This document shows, in pieces, positions 7,236 through 15,218 of a stretch of 64,000 bases of DNA. The notes beneath the pieces were generated by a model that ran no database searches, was not told the origin of the DNA, and saw only the letters and a list, made by a program, of their open reading frames with translations. Location of the stretch: assembly GCA_903857795.1 (NCBI GenBank), contig CAIOGM010000153.1:1-64000 (forward strand), in the 5' to 3' direction. Positions within the stretch are counted from its first letter, which is position 1. Each line of letters opens with the position of its first letter. The position numbers were made by a program, and so were the translations under genes. This DNA comes from an uncultured Geobacter sp. GTDB lineage: Bacteria > Desulfobacterota > Desulfuromonadia > Geobacterales > CAIOGM01.

Positions 7236-9371
7236 TCAGAAACAACAGGCGAAAAGCCCACTCTTCCAGGCCAAAAAGGCCAGGGCCGCGAGGAGGAGGA
7301 GCAGATACCACTTCCAGGCGCTCTTCTTCTCGGCATAGGGATCACTCAAGGAGCGCCGTGTCCCCTCGGGAAGTCGCGCCATGCCGGTGAGGGAGCGGCC
7401 GAAGGGGATGTTCAGCCTCGCCCGGGCGTTAACGGCCCAGCCGTTGGCGTCCAGGAGCGGTCCCAGGTTGCGTTGGTGCAGCTTGAACCAGGCGATCAAG
7501 GTGGCCGGACCGGAGACGATGAGGACGATCCCGGCCAGCGCCAGCGGCATCTGCCACCAGGCGAGCCTGAAGAAGCCGGTGACCACCGAGGCGAGCGCCG
7601 TGCCGATGGCGCCGATGGCCAGGCCGATGGCGGCGAAGATTCCCGCGAAGCGTGCGGCATCGAACGCCTGCTGCGGATTCGGTTTCGCCTCCTTCATTCC
7701 CCCGCTCTGCATCAGGGAGAGCGCTGCCTTGTCTTCTGCGGCCTTGGAGCGGGCAGCGGCCCCCTTCTGAATCATCTCCCCCACGGAGCGGGCGACCCGT
7801 TTGTACGGCCCCCAAAAAGCCTGCCGGATACTGATGGGATGATCGATGATCCGGACCACCGTGGCGTCCCAGTCATTCCCCTGCCGATCGTAGAAGAGCC
7901 CGTTGCGCCCCACCATGATCTGGTCCCCATCTCCGTCGGTCATGGCGGCGGCGATGGTCATCTTCTCACCCCCCCCTTTTCGGGTACAGTCGCAGTAGAC
8001 GAGAAAGAGCCGGCTCAGAGTGGCCAGGGCCGTATGTTTGGTCACGTCGGTCACGGTGACGCAGAGTTCACAACTGCGGCCGTCCAGGTAGAGGGTCCCG
8101 GCCTGGAAGATCGCCTTCCCCTTCCCCGTGTAGAACTCCCGGAACGAGACGAAGTTGTTGACCAGGCGGAAGAGGTCGCGGCAGTAACGGGTCAACCGCT
8201 CCACTTCCACCATGGCCTCCGCCGCTTCCTGATGGGCCAGCTCCTCTGTCACCAGGCTCAGGAGGAGGCTTTCGACACCGCCATCGACCCAGGCAGCCAG
8301 CCGTTCACTTCCCAGGTTGGCGGCGGGAGTCTCGCCCCGGGCCCGCCACCACTCTTCCGCAGGGGCAAAACGGGCCTTGACCCCCTCCCAGTCGGTGGCG
8401 GTCAGCAGCCGCTCATTACCCAACAGGGGGTGCACGATCTCTTCGTAGAACCGGTCCAGCCGTTCTCCCCAGGCAGGGTTGATGCCACGCTCCAGATCCA
8501 GGAGCTGGGACGCGGTCACCGCGGACAGGGGGAGGGCGCCGATGGCGTCACCCTCCGCGGCCAGGTTCTTCCCGGCCAGGAGTTGCAGGTCGGCCTCCGG
8601 GCCGTTAAGGGTCAGGATCGCCCGACCGTCAAAAGCCGCCAGCCTGCAGCGGAGGAAGAAGTCGTCGATCTTCTCCTTGACGGAACACCAGAGGAGCAGG
8701 AGCTCTTCCCGATTCTTGCCGAGGCTCCGGATGGACGGCGCCGCTTCTCCTGCCGCCTGCCACGCAAGCCATGCCGCCGCCTCGGCGGAGAACCGCTGGA
8801 TAATAGGGAGGGTTATGCCGGTTTCGCCGCTTCGGTCCATCTCCCCGCCGTAGCTTTCGATGAGCGTGGCGATCCACCCCTGTAGCGCCTCATCATCGGT
8901 GGAGGCAGCGGTCACTACACCGTCGCCGTTGAACCGGCTCTTGGCGAAAATCCGCTCGCTGTCGCAGCTTTCTGCCACCGTGATCCGCGGAGCTCCTTCC
9001 TTGCCGAGATAAGAGAGGATCGCCCTGGCCGATATCAGCAACCGACGCCCCTCTTCGGTGGCGTCGTTGATGGCTGCCAGGGGGAGCCCCTCATCCTTGC
9101 CGAGCAGCAGATCAGGCTCGCTAAGACGAACCCCTGCCCAGGCCAGGGCCGCGAGCAGCTCCGGCGCTCGAATATGACCATCCTGGTCCGTGTCGATCAG
9201 CTCCAGGGTTCTCCGGTCGAACTCCACCCCCTGGACCGGACAGCTCAGGGCCACCCAGAGCTTCTGATCCAGGGAGTGCAGGGCCAACAGTTCCCGGCCG
9301 GACTCCAGCAAGGGCTGGTCGAACCCGCCTGCCCGAAAGAAATTCCACGACTGCGGGGATGGTTCTGACAT
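7236..9371 (-). CDS. Large EF-hand-containing membrane protein of unknown function
   Basis: 711 residues from the ATG at 9371, five bases after AAGGAGG. Residues 60-71 (DTDQDGHIRAPE) form a canonical 12-residue EF-hand calcium loop with all ligand positions filled. A second, degenerate loop (NGDGVV) lies near residue 155. The middle 400 residues are soluble and match no family I recognise. The last 130 residues hold about three transmembrane helices (FAAIGLAIGAIGTALASVV; a helix near LALAGIVLIVS; a C-terminal LLLLLAALAFLAW), so the bulk is probably cytoplasmic and membrane-anchored. No signal peptide is seen. It is co-directional with the radical SAM gene (43 bp) and an outer-membrane protein gene (63 bp). 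A calcium-responsive role is inference from the loop alone. Confidence 0.6.
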   Translation of the reverse strand: MSEPSPQSWNFFRAGGFDQPLLESGRELLALHSLDQKLWVALSCPVQGVEFDRRTLELIDTDQDGHIRAPELLAALAWAGVRLSEPDLLLGKDEGLPLAAINDATEEGRRLLISARAILSYLGKEGAPRITVAESCDSERIFAKSRFNGDGVVTAASTDDEALQGWIATLIESYGGEMDRSGETGITLPIIQRFSAEAAAWLAWQAAGEAAPSIRSLGKNREELLLLWCSVKEKIDDFFLRCRLAAFDGRAILTLNGPEADLQLLAGKNLAAEGDAIGALPLSAVTASQLLDLERGINPAWGERLDRFYEEIVHPLLGNERLLTATDWEGVKARFAPAEEWWRARGETPAANLGSERLAAWVDGGVESLLLSLVTEELAHQEAAEAMVEVERLTRYCRDLFRLVNNFVSFREFYTGKGKAIFQAGTLYLDGRSCELCVTVTDVTKHTALATLSRLFLVYCDCTRKGGGEKMTIAAAMTDGDGDQIMVGRNGLFYDRQGNDWDATVVRIIDHPISIRQAFWGPYKRVARSVGEMIQKGAAARSKAAEDKAALSLMQSGGMKEAKPNPQQAFDAARFAGIFAAIGLAIGAIGTALASVVTGFFRLAWWQMPLALAGIVLIVSGPATLIAWFKLHQRNLGPLLDANGWAVNARARLNIPFGRSLTGMARLPEGTRRSLSDPYAEKKSAWKWYLLLLLAALAFLAWKSGLFACCF

Positions 9372-9434
9372 GGACTCCTCCTTGATGTACGGAGAGGGGC
9401 TATGAGAGGTGGGAGGTGCCACGCGAAGATCGAT

Positions 9435-10277
9435 TTACCGGAAACAATACCCCACCGAGAACCCCAGGTATTCCGATGTTGAAGCCGGTTGGCTGTAGAT
9501 AAAGTTCGTTTTGGATACTGCGGAGGAGCGGCCGAATCTCTGCTCCTCATAGGTTACGGCGACCCGGAGTCGCCGGTACCGGAGCCCTGCTTCGGCAAAG
9601 GGAGACCACTCCCCTTTTGGTTCCACGGTAACAGCGCCGTCTTCGGCGGTATCAAACGTATTGGAGGTATAGAGAGGATACTGCGCCCCCCCGCCGGCGA
9701 AGAGCCGCCATTCCCGGGCAAGAGGGATATTGTCCCAGCGGATTCCCAGCCGGGTGCTGATTTCCTGCCAGTACTCCGTGGTCCCGCCCACCTGGACCGT
9801 CTGCCTCTGGGCGTCCAGGGTGGTGGTGGCGTTGAGGCTCCTCTGCCAGAATCGGTAGTCGAGACCGGCGAAGGGGCCCAGGGTCGAGCCCCCCACCGGG
9901 AGCCCAAAGCACGCATCGGAGCCGAGCCGGAGGCCGAAATAGTCAACATCGGTGGAGACCGGGAGATATCCGAAACCGGGCTGGGTGTGGCCGTCATACT
10001 GCACCACCCCACCGTAGAGGTCGCCCCTTCCCATGAGGGTGAGACTCTCTCCCGAAGCCCCCCGGAACAGGGTACTCTTGAGACCGCCGGCCACGCCGTA
10101 GAGGGGGCCGCTCTCCTTGACAAGCCGCTCCCCGGCGCTGCCGTTCTCTTTCCAGGTGAAGTACGAGAAGGTCGGCGACACGGAGAGTTCATCGACCCCC
10201 GCTGCTCCCACGGCGAGGGTCGGGAGAATGACCAGCAGGGTCAGGCAGAAGGCACCTATGACCGACGAGATCCGCAT
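9435..10277 (-). CDS. Outer-membrane beta-barrel protein, unknown function
   Basis: 280 residues with a clear signal peptide (MRISSVIGAFCLTLLVILPT to GAAGVDE). The mature part alternates polar and aromatic residues with GDLYGGVV, LGPFAGLDYRFW, WRLFAGGGAQYPLY and a final YCFR ending, typical of a 10-12-strand outer-membrane barrel. No family-specific motif was recognised. It begins 12 bp after the RNase E/G stop and is probably translated from the same transcript or a processed product. Its role could be porin-like or structural. Confidence 0.6.
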   Translation of the reverse strand: MRISSVIGAFCLTLLVILPTLAVGAAGVDELSVSPTFSYFTWKENGSAGERLVKESGPLYGVAGGLKSTLFRGASGESLTLMGRGDLYGGVVQYDGHTQPGFGYLPVSTDVDYFGLRLGSDACFGLPVGGSTLGPFAGLDYRFWQRSLNATTTLDAQRQTVQVGGTTEYWQEISTRLGIRWDNIPLAREWRLFAGGGAQYPLYTSNTFDTAEDGAVTVEPKGEWSPFAEAGLRYRRLRVAVTYEEQRFGRSSAVSKTNFIYSQPASTSEYLGFSVGYCFR

Positions 10278-10289
10278 GGTGGCTCCTCC

Positions 10290-12857
10290 CTATTCCCCCG
10301 TTTCATCCGGAGCGGGAGGAGCCTTCTTCGCCCGTGGCGCCCGTTTCGGTTTCGGCGTCACGTCAGCAGCCCCTTCCCCTTCGACAGCCGCGGTTTCATC
10401 CGCCTTGACCGTTTTCCGGGGGGCACGGCTCCGCTTGACCGGCACCGCCGCGGGACTCTCCGGTGTGCTCTCCGCCGGTTCTTCGGCGCTGTTTTCCACC
10501 AGAGACGCCGCAACCGGCTCTTCAGTCGCCCTGGTCCGTGACCGCGGAGTGCGCGTCCTCTTGGGTTGGGTTACAACGGGCCCCTCGGTACCGGGCTCTT
10601 CGACAGAGGCCTCCTCGGCAGCGAGCTCTTCGACCGCAGCCTCTTCGACCGCAGCCTCCGGAAGGGGGGCCGGCCCCTCATCACTCAGCGTAAGGTCGGT
10701 CTCGTCGATCTCCACCGGCGTCTCCGGCTCATCGTCAGATGCGGAACCATCGGCCGAAGCAGCCTCTTCTGGAGCGTTCTCCTCCTCGGTGCGGCGCTTT
10801 GCCCCGCCACGGCGTCTGCGGCGGCGCTTTTTCTTCGCCTCCTCCAGAGTCGCTCCCTCGATGGGAGCCTCATCGCCAGGCTCGGTGTCGTCGGGAGCGC
10901 CCGTCTCCTCCGCATCCGATTCGCCGTCCCCCTCTCCATCTTCGGCTTGATCAGAGAGCTCCAACGCAGCTCCTTCCTGTGTCGCCCCGGCGCCGGCCTT
11001 GCCACGCTTGCGGCGCCGTTTCCGTTTCTTTGCGGCGCCCCCAGGCGCAGCCTCTGCGGAGGAGTCAGCCTGCTCCTCTTCTGCGTCACCAGCGGAATCC
11101 TCCTGAGCCGACTCAGCTTCCTCTTCAACTGCCTCTTCAGCGGTTTCTGCCTCTTCCCCGGTCACCGGTTTCTTCTTGCCGCGCCGCCGTTTCCGCTTCT
11201 TGCCTGCCTCTGTCGTCTCTTCTGTTTCCGGACTCTCCTCCGGTGTTTCGGAGAGTTCCACCCCCTCCTCACTCTCCTCTTCATCCGGGGACTCTTCATC
11301 GGGGGGGAATACCGGCGCAGTCACCAGCGCTGTCTGGGACGTCTCGGTCTGACCGTCTGACGACGGCTTTTCCCGTTTGACCAACTCCAGCTCGATCTGG
11401 TTCATGAGGAAAGACGGCTTCCCCTTGAGGGTCACCTCAATATCGTATTCCGCTTCGATACGGGCCAGATCCTTCTTTTTCCGGTTGAGGAGATAATAGG
11501 CCACCTCCAGCGGGAGACCGCCCCGGACCTCGCCGATGGTCCCCTTGGCGGCGGAGGCATGCACCTTGCGGAGGAAGGAGACGGCCATGGCCTCCACCGA
11601 CTTGATCCGGCCGCGCCCCTCGCAGTGGGGGCACTCCAGATAGACCGCCTCGTTGGCGGTCTGCCTGATCCGCTGGCGGGACATCTCCAGCAGCCCGAAT
11701 TGGGAGATTTTCCCCACAGTCACCCGGGCCTTGTCGCTCTTCAGGGCATGCTTGAGGGTCTTCTCCACATCGGCGTTATGCTTGCGGTCGCGCATGTCGA
11801 TGAAGTCGATGACGATGAGCCCCCCCAAGTCCCGCAGCCGGAGCTGCCGGGCGGCCTCTTCAGCCGCCTCCATGTTGGTCTTGAAGGCGGTGTCCTCCAC
11901 CCCCTTCTCGCCGGTGGATTTCCCCGAGTTGACATCGATGGAGACCAGGGCTTCGGCCGGCTCGATGATCAGCGACCCGCCGGACTTGAGCAGCACCTTC
12001 TTCTCATAGATCTGGTCGATCTGCTCTTCCAGCTGGTACCTGGAGAAGATGGGGCGTTTCTCCTGATGGAGCTTGACCCGGCTCACCATGCGGGGCATGA
12101 CCTCTTTGAAAAACGCCTTGGCCTGCTCGTAGACCTCCTGGCTGTCCACGAGCACCTCATCGATCTCCGAGGTGAAGTAGTCCCTGATGGTCCGGATGAT
12201 GAGGTCCGACTCCTGATAGATGAGGGCCGCCCCCTTGACCTTGGCCGCCGCCTCCCGGATGGAGTCGTTGAGTTTAACCAGGTAGTTGAAATCCTTGGCC
12301 AACTCCGCCTGCTTTTTCCCCAGAGCCTCGGTCCGGATGATGTAGCCGATCCCGGGGGGGATATCCAGCTCGGCGGCCATCTCCTTGAGCTTTTTCCGTT
12401 CTCCTTCGGCCTCGACCTTGCGCGAGACCCCCACGGAGTCGCTCCCCGGCATGAGGACCATGTAGCGTCCCGGCAGAGAGAGGTAGGAGGTGAGGGCCGC
12501 CCCCTTCATGTCCCGCTCCCCCTTCTCCACCTGGACGATGAGTTCCTGTCCCCGGCGGAGAACCTCCTGGATCCGGGGGCGCCGGTTCCGGTTATCATGG
12601 GGGACATCGTCGCGCCACTGCCAGAAATCCGGGTGGAGCTCCCCCATCTGGAGGAAACCGAGTTTTTTCAGGCCGATGTCGATGAAGGCGGCCTGGAGCC
12701 CTGGCTCGACCCGGACTACCACCCCCTTGTAGACATTGCCGCGGGTCTGCTCCCGTCCGGCGATCTCGATCCCGAGGTCCACGAGGAGGCCATCTTCCAC
12801 TATGGCCACTCGCGCCTCCTCGGCGTGCAGCGCGTTGATCAGCATCTTCTTTGGCAT
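10290..12857 (-). CDS. rne: Ribonuclease E/G with long charged C-terminal tail
   Basis: 855 residues. The N-terminal half is a classic RNase E/G catalytic core: S1-type region (RGNVYKGVVVRVEPGLQAAF), 5' sensor/RNase H region, catalytic aspartates D308 (SIDVNSG) and D351 (IDFIDMRD), and a zinc link CPHC (C409, C412). These are all offset by +5 from the E. coli RNase E numbering I recall. Residues about 545-855 are a low-complexity tail alternating acidic blocks with Lys/Arg blocks (KKRKRRRKRGK type), probably disordered and RNA- or partner-binding. The enzyme starts mRNA decay and processes stable RNAs. The acidic/basic tail is longer than in RNase G, hence rne rather than rng, although such hybrids are named both ways. 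Confidence 0.9.
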   Translation of the reverse strand: MPKKMLINALHAEEARVAIVEDGLLVDLGIEIAGREQTRGNVYKGVVVRVEPGLQAAFIDIGLKKLGFLQMGELHPDFWQWRDDVPHDNRNRRPRIQEVLRRGQELIVQVEKGERDMKGAALTSYLSLPGRYMVLMPGSDSVGVSRKVEAEGERKKLKEMAAELDIPPGIGYIIRTEALGKKQAELAKDFNYLVKLNDSIREAAAKVKGAALIYQESDLIIRTIRDYFTSEIDEVLVDSQEVYEQAKAFFKEVMPRMVSRVKLHQEKRPIFSRYQLEEQIDQIYEKKVLLKSGGSLIIEPAEALVSIDVNSGKSTGEKGVEDTAFKTNMEAAEEAARQLRLRDLGGLIVIDFIDMRDRKHNADVEKTLKHALKSDKARVTVGKISQFGLLEMSRQRIRQTANEAVYLECPHCEGRGRIKSVEAMAVSFLRKVHASAAKGTIGEVRGGLPLEVAYYLLNRKKKDLARIEAEYDIEVTLKGKPSFLMNQIELELVKREKPSSDGQTETSQTALVTAPVFPPDEESPDEEESEEGVELSETPEESPETEETTEAGKKRKRRRGKKKPVTGEEAETAEEAVEEEAESAQEDSAGDAEEEQADSSAEAAPGGAAKKRKRRRKRGKAGAGATQEGAALELSDQAEDGEGDGESDAEETGAPDDTEPGDEAPIEGATLEEAKKKRRRRRRGGAKRRTEEENAPEEAASADGSASDDEPETPVEIDETDLTLSDEGPAPLPEAAVEEAAVEELAAEEASVEEPGTEGPVVTQPKRTRTPRSRTRATEEPVAASLVENSAEEPAESTPESPAAVPVKRSRAPRKTVKADETAAVEGEGAADVTPKPKRAPRAKKAPPAPDETGE

Positions 12858-13165
12858 AATTTTTTAATCCTTTCGCCCTCTTGGGGCAAGCTGTGAATGG
12901 CGACGCGGCTGAGCCGTCACGGGAGCGGGATAATCCGCTCACCTCAGGGCAGCCTGCGTTACAGTGTGCGCCGCGGACGATCCGCTGCGCGTTGTTCCTT
13001 ATTTATGGTCGCCCCCAGCGTCTCAGCAGAGCCGTCAGCAGGAGAAGGTCATTAAAATCGTCGAAGCATAACAGATTTTTCTTGATGACGCCATGTAAAA
13101 CGCGCCGCGCCGCCCCTGGCCCGGCCGTGAGAAACTCTGTCGGGGTTGCCGCCGAGTCATGGCGC
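12858..13165. other. Gene-free leader region upstream of RNase E/G
   Basis: About 300 bases between the RNase E/G start and the terminator of the preceding gene. No convincing coding frame was seen. An AAAGGA site precedes the RNase start. Long 5' leaders are known on rne genes in other bacteria, where they mediate autoregulation, so this stretch could be an untranslated leader. No specific RNA fold was established. Confidence 0.4.
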
Positions 13166-13200
13166 AAAAAAACCTCCGTGGCGTCCAAGGCTGCGGAGGT
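13166..13200 (-). terminator. Intrinsic terminator after the lipoprotein gene
   Basis: Read on the minus strand: ACCTCCG, a 15-base loop region, CGGAGGT, then an uninterrupted run of seven T including the stem end. It lies about 60 bases after the stop of the minus-strand lipoprotein gene at 13260, and so separates that gene from RNase E/G. Confidence 0.75.
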
Positions 13201-13259
13201 CTGTACAAATGCTTCCCCTCTGGAGGCGCGAGTGGGAGATGACAGTGTGATGGTGTTAG

Positions 13260-13742
13260 CTAATTCGAAATGTACTCCTCGAAGCGGCCATCGGTGATGA
13301 CGATGGTCGCACCGGAGCTCGTTGCCAGGATGCCGCTGAAGCTTCCCCCGGCATAGCCGCCCGGTCCGGGCCAGGCGGTAACCTTGAGCGTAACGGCGGC
13401 ATCACCGTTGTCGCTGCGGTACTGGGTGCCGGTGGCATCCGTATAGATGAGGGTGATGACGCTCTTGTCATACACCCCGACGGTCACATTGGAGGGAAGC
13501 GCCAGATAGAGACAGTTTGCGTTTGATTCTCCTGAGGGGGAGGTGTACGTGGCGTCGTATAACCCTCCCGGCGTCAACAAGTAAAAGGTCGATCTGGTCG
13601 TATAGTCCTTGGCCGCGCCGCCGGCTGTAAACGTGGCGTGGAAGATGTTCGCGTGGTCGGTATTCCCACACCCGAAGGTGAGGAGCGCCAGGGTGCAGAG
13701 TGCAAGTGCCGTCATGATTCGGATGAAACGGTTTGTTTTCAT
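13260..13742 (-). CDS. Small exported lipoprotein, unknown function
   Basis: 160 residues; AAAGGA precedes the ATG by six bases. Signal peptide with lipobox LTFGC (Cys at residue 25). The mature part is rich in Thr, Gly and Tyr with predicted beta character (FHATFTAGGAAKDYTT; VTLKVTAWPGPGGY) and no recognised domain. It follows, by about 100 bp, a papain-like protease and a DUF1566 lipoprotein on the same strand, all exported. A shared extracellular or periplasmic role is possible but unproven. Confidence 0.6.
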   Translation of the reverse strand: MKTNRFIRIMTALALCTLALLTFGCGNTDHANIFHATFTAGGAAKDYTTRSTFYLLTPGGLYDATYTSPSGESNANCLYLALPSNVTVGVYDKSVITLIYTDATGTQYRSDNGDAAVTLKVTAWPGPGGYAGGSFSGILATSSGATIVITDGRFEEYISN

Positions 13743-13845
13743 GAGTAGTCCTTTCGTGGGTAGAGTTGAAGGAGCTGTTGAATTCCAAAAATGCAGTCAT
13801 AGGGTCTGCACCGGGTTCAGGGTACGCACCAAAATCCCATGAGCT

Positions 13846-15186
13846 TCAGCCGGCAATCGCCGATTTCCCTTCAAAATTGACAACCGCATACCCGGTGGTC
13901 AGGTTCACATCCTGATACGGCGGAGTAAAAACCACCCCCGGCTGGTCTGGCGTCACCCGGTAGCTGCCGGGCCTGAGTGTCGGAATCCCGTATGTCCCAT
14001 CCATGGCAACCACCGCGAAGGAGTCGTCGCCCGAAAGGGTCACGGTCGCCTCCGAGGCCCCTCCCCCGTCCACGGTGACCTTGCCATAGATCCTCAGAGT
14101 GCCGTCATCGGGTGATTCAGCTTCCAGGAAGGCCGTCGCGCAGTTGACACGGGATGAGAAGTAGCGAATCCGCATGTAGCCGCCTTCCCCCCACGTTGGT
14201 CCCCAGCTGTTGCGCAGTATCCAGCAGCCGCCGTTGCCCCCCTCCGGCGGGTTGTCGTCCCACCCCACCAGGGCAATGGCATGGCCTGTAGTACCCCTGT
14301 AGTAAGGGAGTTTGTTCGGATAGATCCAGATATCCTCATAGATCCCGGACTTGTAGGCTCGAAACGCGCTGTTATTCTCTATCCCCGCGGTTACGGCGCC
14401 ATACTTGTAAATGGCCCGCTTGATCCGGTTGGTGGTCTCCCAGTAGTTGTAGGGATGGATCAGGGCGCAGCGCCTGAGGGTGATCCTCGGGGCCGCTGTG
14501 GCCGCCTTGATCTGGATTGCAGGCGGAGACTGGCCACTACCAGCATGGTCATCATATGATGCGAAGGGGAAATTCTCTTCGCTACAGGAGCCTTCCAGGC
14601 CACCCGGTTCCAGCCAGGGAATCCCGCTTCGCGTCATGCTGTACAGCGCGGAAAGGTCTTCCGTGGCCCCGGCATTGGCCACATGTTTCATATAGAGAGG
14701 AGAGACCAGGACGCTGTTGTCATCGTAGAGGTTGTTGCGGCGGTTGTAGGCGGACTCGGCAGCGGCGGTAGTGGCAAATAGCGGACAGAGCCCGGTACAT
14801 CCCTGGTCGCGGACCGGACCGATGAAGCTGCGGCCGTTGATATCCCGCAGATCGAACCGGGACGGTAACTCCGGGTCCGCCGGCGCCGGAGCCGGTGGAA
14901 TGATGATCTGTTCCGGTGCAGACCTGGGGTCAAGTGGTTTTGCGTCTGCCGAGGTGGCAGCATATCCGTACTGGTGGTAGCACCAGGTGTGATCGACCTC
15001 AAACCTGAAGCCGTTGTGTCTGATGATGGCCCGGATGTTTTCCAGGGTGTCTCGATCATTGAACGGGATCAGCCCCTCGATGGGAGAGCTCCCTGCGATG
15101 GCTCTCCCCCCGCGGAACAACAGCGGCCCGCCGGCAGCGGCAAGGGTCAGCGCACCTCCACCGATCAGAAAATCACGTCGCCTCAT
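13846..15186 (-). CDS. Secreted papain-like (C1A) cysteine protease with C-terminal carboxypeptidase-regulatory-like domain
   Basis: 446 residues from the ATG at 15186 (GGGAGGT upstream). It begins MRRRDFLIGGGALTLAAAGG, a twin-arginine-type signal. The protease core has PVRDQGCTGLCPLFATTAA, aligned with papain PVRxQGxCGSCWAF: the nucleophile Cys is kept, but the usual CW pair is CP. The catalytic His is in GHAIALVGWDD and the Asn in ILRNSWGPTWGEGGY. The last 80 residues (GKVTVDGGGASEATVTLSG onward) form a beta-sandwich repeat like that in the neighbouring DUF1566 lipoprotein. No inhibitor prodomain is obvious; residues 35-100 may serve. Probably extracellular or periplasmic. Confidence 0.85.
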   Translation of the reverse strand: MRRRDFLIGGGALTLAAAGGPLLFRGGRAIAGSSPIEGLIPFNDRDTLENIRAIIRHNGFRFEVDHTWCYHQYGYAATSADAKPLDPRSAPEQIIIPPAPAPADPELPSRFDLRDINGRSFIGPVRDQGCTGLCPLFATTAAAESAYNRRNNLYDDNSVLVSPLYMKHVANAGATEDLSALYSMTRSGIPWLEPGGLEGSCSEENFPFASYDDHAGSGQSPPAIQIKAATAAPRITLRRCALIHPYNYWETTNRIKRAIYKYGAVTAGIENNSAFRAYKSGIYEDIWIYPNKLPYYRGTTGHAIALVGWDDNPPEGGNGGCWILRNSWGPTWGEGGYMRIRYFSSRVNCATAFLEAESPDDGTLRIYGKVTVDGGGASEATVTLSGDDSFAVVAMDGTYGIPTLRPGSYRVTPDQPGVVFTPPYQDVNLTTGYAVVNFEGKSAIAG

Positions 15187-15218
15187 CTTCGCACCTCCCT
15201 CTCCCCGGGTGGGGACTC

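Noticed and set aside
7176-8885. A 569-codon open frame on the plus strand
   Set aside because: It lies entirely opposite the EF-hand protein and radical SAM genes, has the Pro/Gly/Arg-rich composition of an antisense frame in GC-rich DNA, and shows no domain.
13003-13188. 61-codon minus-strand frame upstream of RNase E/G
   Set aside because: No ribosome-binding site, no homology, and its codon pattern is no better than that of the other frames.
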